Below are positions 6,507 to 8,624 of a DNA stretch of 8,624 bases, one piece after another. The stretch comes from Actinomycetota bacterium. GTDB lineage: Bacteria > Actinomycetota > UBA4738. The notes beneath the pieces were generated by a model. That model made no database searches and had not been told where the DNA came from. It worked only from the letters and a program-made list of their open reading frames with translations. The position numbers and the translations under genes are program-made. The stretch's first letter is position 1. Each line of letters starts with the position of its first letter. Location: contig VAYG01000014.1 of NCBI GenBank assembly GCA_005885015.1, forward strand, positions 1 through 8,624, read 5' to 3'.

Positions 6507-7124
6507 CTACGGGGCAAGCTTCTGCCGGGCCACGGTCACGGCGACGTCCACCGCGACGTCCATCGGCAGCCGCGATGTGTTCAGGATGCAGTTGTACAGG
6601 AGCGGATCGCGGATGTCTCGTCCGTAGAAGCGGCGGACATAGCCGGCGCGCTCGGCGTCCACGCGTTCGCACCGGATGAGCGCTTCCTTCTCGTCCACGT
6701 GCTGCCACTCGGCGATACGGCGAGCCCGATCTCCGACCTCCCCGACCAGCGAGAGGTGGCACGCATCCGCTCGATCGGCCAGGGCAGCCTGGGCCCCTCG
6801 CCCGAGGATCACGTAGCTCCCCGCTCGGGCCAGCGAGAGGATCACCCGCCGGGTGGCCTCGGCCAGCGACCGGTCGTCGAGATCGGGGACCGGGGCCAGC
6901 CCGAAGCCCGGGGTGGCCGCGGCCAGGGCCATGCCCAGCTCCTCGACGAGGGCCGGGGCCCGTTCGTCCCTGGCCTTGACGACCTCCGGATCGAGGCCCA
7001 GCCGCTTGGCTGCCTCCTCGGCGAGCTCTCGATCCACGAAGACGAACCTCAGCCTGTCGGCCAGCGCTCGGGCCACCCGTCTCCCGCCCGCTCCGTACTG
7101 GCGGGAAACGGTCAGCACCGCCAT
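6507..7124 (-). CDS. Cytidylate kinase-like P-loop protein
   Basis: A 205-residue protein of the cytidylate-kinase-like (Cytidylate_kin2) family. The P-loop is SRQYGAGGRRVA (7-18), in the form found in this family, with Arg/Gly where canonical kinases have Lys-Ser/Thr. Next come VDREL (30-34), VILGRGAQ (105-112), an Arg-rich helical region, and the family's C-terminal GRDIRDPLLYNCILNTSRLP (168-187). True CMP kinase (Cmk) phosphorylates CMP/dCMP; members of this divergent family often coexist with a real Cmk and have no settled substrate. It begins 13 bp after the hydrolase stop without a Shine-Dalgarno sequence and ends 3 bp before the MFS start, so it sits inside a coupled operon. A PlsC gene is close by on the other strand; Cmk and PlsC are also neighbours in many bacteria. 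Family is firm, substrate uncertain. Confidence 0.85.
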   Translation of the reverse strand: MAVLTVSRQYGAGGRRVARALADRLRFVFVDRELAEEAAKRLGLDPEVVKARDERAPALVEELGMALAAATPGFGLAPVPDLDDRSLAEATRRVILSLARAGSYVILGRGAQAALADRADACHLSLVGEVGDRARRIAEWQHVDEKEALIRCERVDAERAGYVRRFYGRDIRDPLLYNCILNTSRLPMDVAVDVAVTVARQKLAP

Positions 7125-7137
7125 CGGACGTCGTGGT

Positions 7138-7905
7138 CTACGCGGACGCCCGGGGCCGGCCCGCCGTCAGCTCGTCGGCGAACTCGAGGGTTCGCTCGAA
7201 GATCGCCCCCGCGTCAAAGTCCAGCGTGGCTACGTGATAGGAGTTCAGGAGCGGGACGAGCTCCTTCCGGTCGCTTCCCGCCCGCTCGTAGACGTACTTC
7301 GAGTTCGACGGCTTGACCAAATGGTCCTCGACGGAGGAGAACACCAGCAGCGGCAGACGCATGGAGGGAAGCTCTCGCTGGACCACTCGATAGAACTTCC
7401 CGAGCTGGGAGGCCGCGCGCAACGGAACCCGTTCGTACACGATCTCGTCCTGTCCGGGCTTCTTGATGTCGTTCCCCACGCCCTTGGCCGTTCGCATGAA
7501 CAGCCGCACGACCGGTGTCAGGACCAGCTCGGGGCGGCGGACATCCGCGTTGATGGTGACGATCCCCTTGAGCTTGTCCGGGTGCTTGGCTCCCAGGTGC
7601 AGCACCATCGCCCCGCCCATCGACAGCCCGACGGCGATCACCGTGTCACACCGGCTCGCCAGGTCGAGGAGGGCGGCTTCCGATTCGCTCTCCCAGTTCC
7701 TCCACGTGGTTGTCTCCAGGTCCTCCCACGTCGTCCCGTGGCCGGGCAGGCGAGGGCCGATCACGGAGAACCCTTTCGAGGACAACCACCGTCCGAAGGG
7801 AAGCATCGACGCGGGGCACCCCGTGAACCCGTGCTGGAGCAGGAAGCCCGACGGGCCCCCGTCGAAGCGGAACGCCTCGGCTCCGGGAAGGACGCGCGCG
7901 GCCAC
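7138..7905 (-). CDS. Alpha/beta hydrolase, Est30/monoacylglycerol lipase-like carboxylesterase
   Basis: From the GTG complementary to 7903-7905 this is a 255-residue soluble serine hydrolase. The oxyanion-hole motif is LQHGFTG (23-29), the nucleophile elbow is GLSMGG with Ser95, the acid is Asp194 in SVEDHLVKP, and the base is His224 in NSYHVATLDFD. These positions nearly match the Ser94/Asp193/His223 triad I recall for Geobacillus carboxylesterase Est30, and the family opening (VLPGAEAFRFDGG) follows directly after this start. A longer frame runs back to 8262, but its extra residues look like arbitrary antisense translation. GGAG (complement of 7918-7921) is the nearest ribosome binding site, a long 12 bp away. 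It would cleave short acyl esters or monoacylglycerols. It lies 17 bp after the 41-residue membrane peptide and 13 bp before the kinase-like gene. Family is firm; natural substrate unknown. Confidence 0.9.
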   Translation of the reverse strand: MAARVLPGAEAFRFDGGPSGFLLQHGFTGCPASMLPFGRWLSSKGFSVIGPRLPGHGTTWEDLETTTWRNWESESEAALLDLASRCDTVIAVGLSMGGAMVLHLGAKHPDKLKGIVTINADVRRPELVLTPVVRLFMRTAKGVGNDIKKPGQDEIVYERVPLRAASQLGKFYRVVQRELPSMRLPLLVFSSVEDHLVKPSNSKYVYERAGSDRKELVPLLNSYHVATLDFDAGAIFERTLEFADELTAGRPRASA

Positions 7906-7922
7906 CGGTCTCGATGGCTCCG

Positions 7923-8048
7923 TCAGGCCCGCCGGGAGTGCGTTCTGAACAGTTGGACCAGGAGGAACACCGCGAACAGCCCGGCCGCGCCCACCAGCAG
8001 GACCAGAATGGCAAGAAATGTCCATTCGAGCGGTCCGAACGCGATCAT
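7923..8048 (-). CDS. Small single-pass membrane peptide (41 aa), hypothetical
   Basis: A 41-residue reading frame begins at the ATG complementary to 8046-8048 and ends at TGA 17 bp before the hydrolase start. It is hydrophobic from about residue 9 to 34 (TFLAILVLLVGAAGLFAVFL and onward) with no charged residue there, then ends in a basic tail (RTHSRRA). By the positive-inside rule this predicts an N-out, C-in bitopic peptide. A GGGGAGGA ribosome binding site lies upstream (complement of 8061-8068), although the 12-bp spacing is long. Its position at the head of the leftward operon, its tight spacing and its membrane-like composition argue that it is real. I do not recognise a family. Possible roles include a membrane anchor or regulator for the hydrolase or transporter; that is speculation. 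Confidence 0.6.
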   Translation of the reverse strand: MIAFGPLEWTFLAILVLLVGAAGLFAVFLLVQLFRTHSRRA

Positions 8049-8079
8049 CCCGATGCGTTTTCCTCCCCTGGCGGGCCCG

Positions 8080-8085
8080 TATAGT
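8080..8085 (+). promoter_or_regulatory. Candidate -10 box for the plsC-type gene
   Basis: TATAGT differs from the TATAAT consensus at one base and is an AT-rich island in GC-rich DNA. No good -35 is seen 16-18 bp upstream (GTTTTC at 8057-8062 is the nearest). Transcription would begin near 8092, giving a leader of about 48 nt to the ATG at 8140. The opposite strand has TACACT (complement of 8083-8088), so overlapping divergent promoters are possible. Confidence 0.5.
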
Positions 8086-8088
8086 GTA

Positions 8089-8103
8089 TTCGGGTACGCC
8101 GAA
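8089..8103. promoter_or_regulatory. Inverted repeat, candidate operator between divergent genes
   Basis: TTCGG-GTACG-CCGAA is a perfect 5-bp inverted repeat with a 5-bp spacer. It begins four bases after the -10 box TATAGT and covers the predicted rightward transcription start. A repressor bound here could block the rightward promoter and affect the leftward one. No regulator gene is visible in the window, and in GC-rich DNA an arm length of 5 bp could arise by chance. Confidence 0.3.
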
Positions 8104-8123
8104 CCGAGGGGCGGGACCGATCC

Positions 8124-8131
8124 GAGGAAGG
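8124..8131 (+). promoter_or_regulatory. Ribosome binding site deciding the ATG start at 8140
   Basis: GAGGAAGG ends eight bases before ATG 8140. An in-frame GTG at 8131 overlaps the end of this motif and so is not a credible start; the ribosome binding site selects the ATG. Confidence 0.65.
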
Positions 8132-8139
8132 TGAACCCC

Positions 8140-8624
8140 ATGTTCTGGTGGCTGATGAAGAACGTGTTCCTGGGCCCGCTGCTGCGCCTGCTGTACCGGC
8201 CTAGGGTGATCGGCCTGGAGAACATCCCCACCGATGGGCCGGCTCTCCTCGCCGCGAACCACCAGTCCTTCCTCGACGACCTACTCCTGCCACTAGTCGT
8301 CCCGAAGCGGAAGGTCGTGTTCCTGGCCAAGGCGGAGTACTTCGACAAGTGGTATCTGCGGTGGTTCTTCAAGGGGGCCAACGTCATCCCGGTCAGGCGT
8401 CAGAGCAGCTCCGCCGCGGAAGCGGCCCTCCAGGCAGGCGTCCAGGCCCTTCGGGAAGGGAAGATCGTGGGGATCTTCCCGGAGGGGACACGCTCACCCG
8501 ATGGACGCCTGTACCGGGGCAAGACCGGCGTTGCCCGGATGGCCCTCGAGGCCCGCGCCCCGGTCATTCCGGTGAGCATCTCGGGGACCTTCGAGGCCAT
8601 GCCGTACGACCGGAAGCTGCCGAA
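8140..8624 (+). CDS. plsC: 1-acyl-sn-glycerol-3-phosphate acyltransferase, PlsC type (3' truncated)
   Basis: The first 161 codons of a PlsC-family acyltransferase, which adds the second acyl chain to lysophosphatidic acid to give phosphatidic acid at the membrane face. The catalytic HX4D box is NHQSFLD (40-46, His41 and Asp46), followed by the substrate-binding FPEGTRSPDG (113-122) and the APVIPV strand (140-145). The N-terminus (MFWWLMKNVFLGPLLRLLY) is a short amphipathic or hydrophobic anchor as in other PlsC proteins. Family members are about 200-260 residues, so some 40-100 are missing beyond the window. It starts at ATG 8140 behind a good ribosome binding site and is transcribed divergently from the leftward operon across a 91-bp region. 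The family is firm; whether this is the housekeeping PlsC or a specialised paralogue cannot be told from the sequence. Confidence 0.92.
   Translation, partial: MFWWLMKNVFLGPLLRLLYRPRVIGLENIPTDGPALLAANHQSFLDDLLLPLVVPKRKVVFLAKAEYFDKWYLRWFFKGANVIPVRRQSSSAAEAALQAGVQALREGKIVGIFPEGTRSPDGRLYRGKTGVARMALEARAPVIPVSISGTFEAMPYDRKLP

Noticed and set aside
5137..6762. A 541-codon open frame on the - strand overlapping the MFS gene in another frame
   Set aside because: The MFS frame has clear membrane segments and family motifs; this one is an Arg/Gly/Pro-rich out-of-frame reading that also crosses a gene boundary.
7906..8262. N-terminal extension of the alpha/beta hydrolase back to 8262 (374-residue version)
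   Set aside because: The extra residues run antisense through the start of plsC and the divergent promoter region. They look unlike any hydrolase domain, and catalytic residue positions match the family only with the GTG at 7905.
8049..8387. N-terminal extension of the 41-residue membrane peptide back to 8387
   Set aside because: The upstream part is antisense to the PlsC catalytic region. The ribosome binding site and hydrophobic span support only the short form.

Overview
The window is high-GC bacterial DNA. It is densely packed with genes, has no intergenic stretch over about 110 bases, and uses many GTG starts. Base composition, codon use, Shine-Dalgarno-type ribosome binding sites and the gene families suggest a deep-branching Actinomycetota or possibly Chloroflexota member. 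That placement is an inference from style, since no marker gene is present. I see no tRNA, rRNA, CRISPR array, insertion sequence, phage gene or clear frameshift.

Left part, + strand. The window opens inside a repeat-rich beta-propeller protein (1-1389) with nine recognisable Asp-box/BNR blades; its N-terminus is cut off. After a 107-bp gap with a plausible promoter comes a compact same-strand run (1497-5276). It encodes a P-loop protein of the cyclic 2,3-diphosphoglycerate synthetase/COG2403 family, a complete carbamate kinase, a small endonuclease/exonuclease/phosphatase (EEP) fold hydrolase, and a class I SAM-dependent methyltransferase. The first two genes are 21 bp apart, the next gap is 27 bp, and the last is 9 bp. 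The run could be one operon, with a possible second leaderless start at the EEP gene.

Right part, - strand. Converging on the methyltransferase with only 9 bp between stops is a second compact operon, read right to left from 8048 to 5286. It encodes a 41-residue single-pass membrane peptide, an Est30/monoacylglycerol-lipase-like alpha/beta hydrolase, a cytidylate-kinase-like P-loop protein, and an MFS exporter of the EntS/MFS_3 type. Divergent from it, on the + strand, begins a PlsC-type 1-acylglycerol-3-phosphate acyltransferase (8140 to the window end, 3' truncated). The 91-bp region between the divergent genes holds a TATAGT -10 box and a 15-bp inverted repeat at the predicted transcription start.

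The two most interesting items are the bacterial pairing of a cyclic-2,3-diphosphoglycerate-synthetase-like protein with carbamate kinase and no arginine-deiminase genes nearby, and the divergent module of esterase, nucleotide-kinase-like protein, exporter and acyltransferase with an unrecognised 41-residue membrane peptide at its head. Both functional readings are hypotheses from context; the individual family assignments are much firmer.
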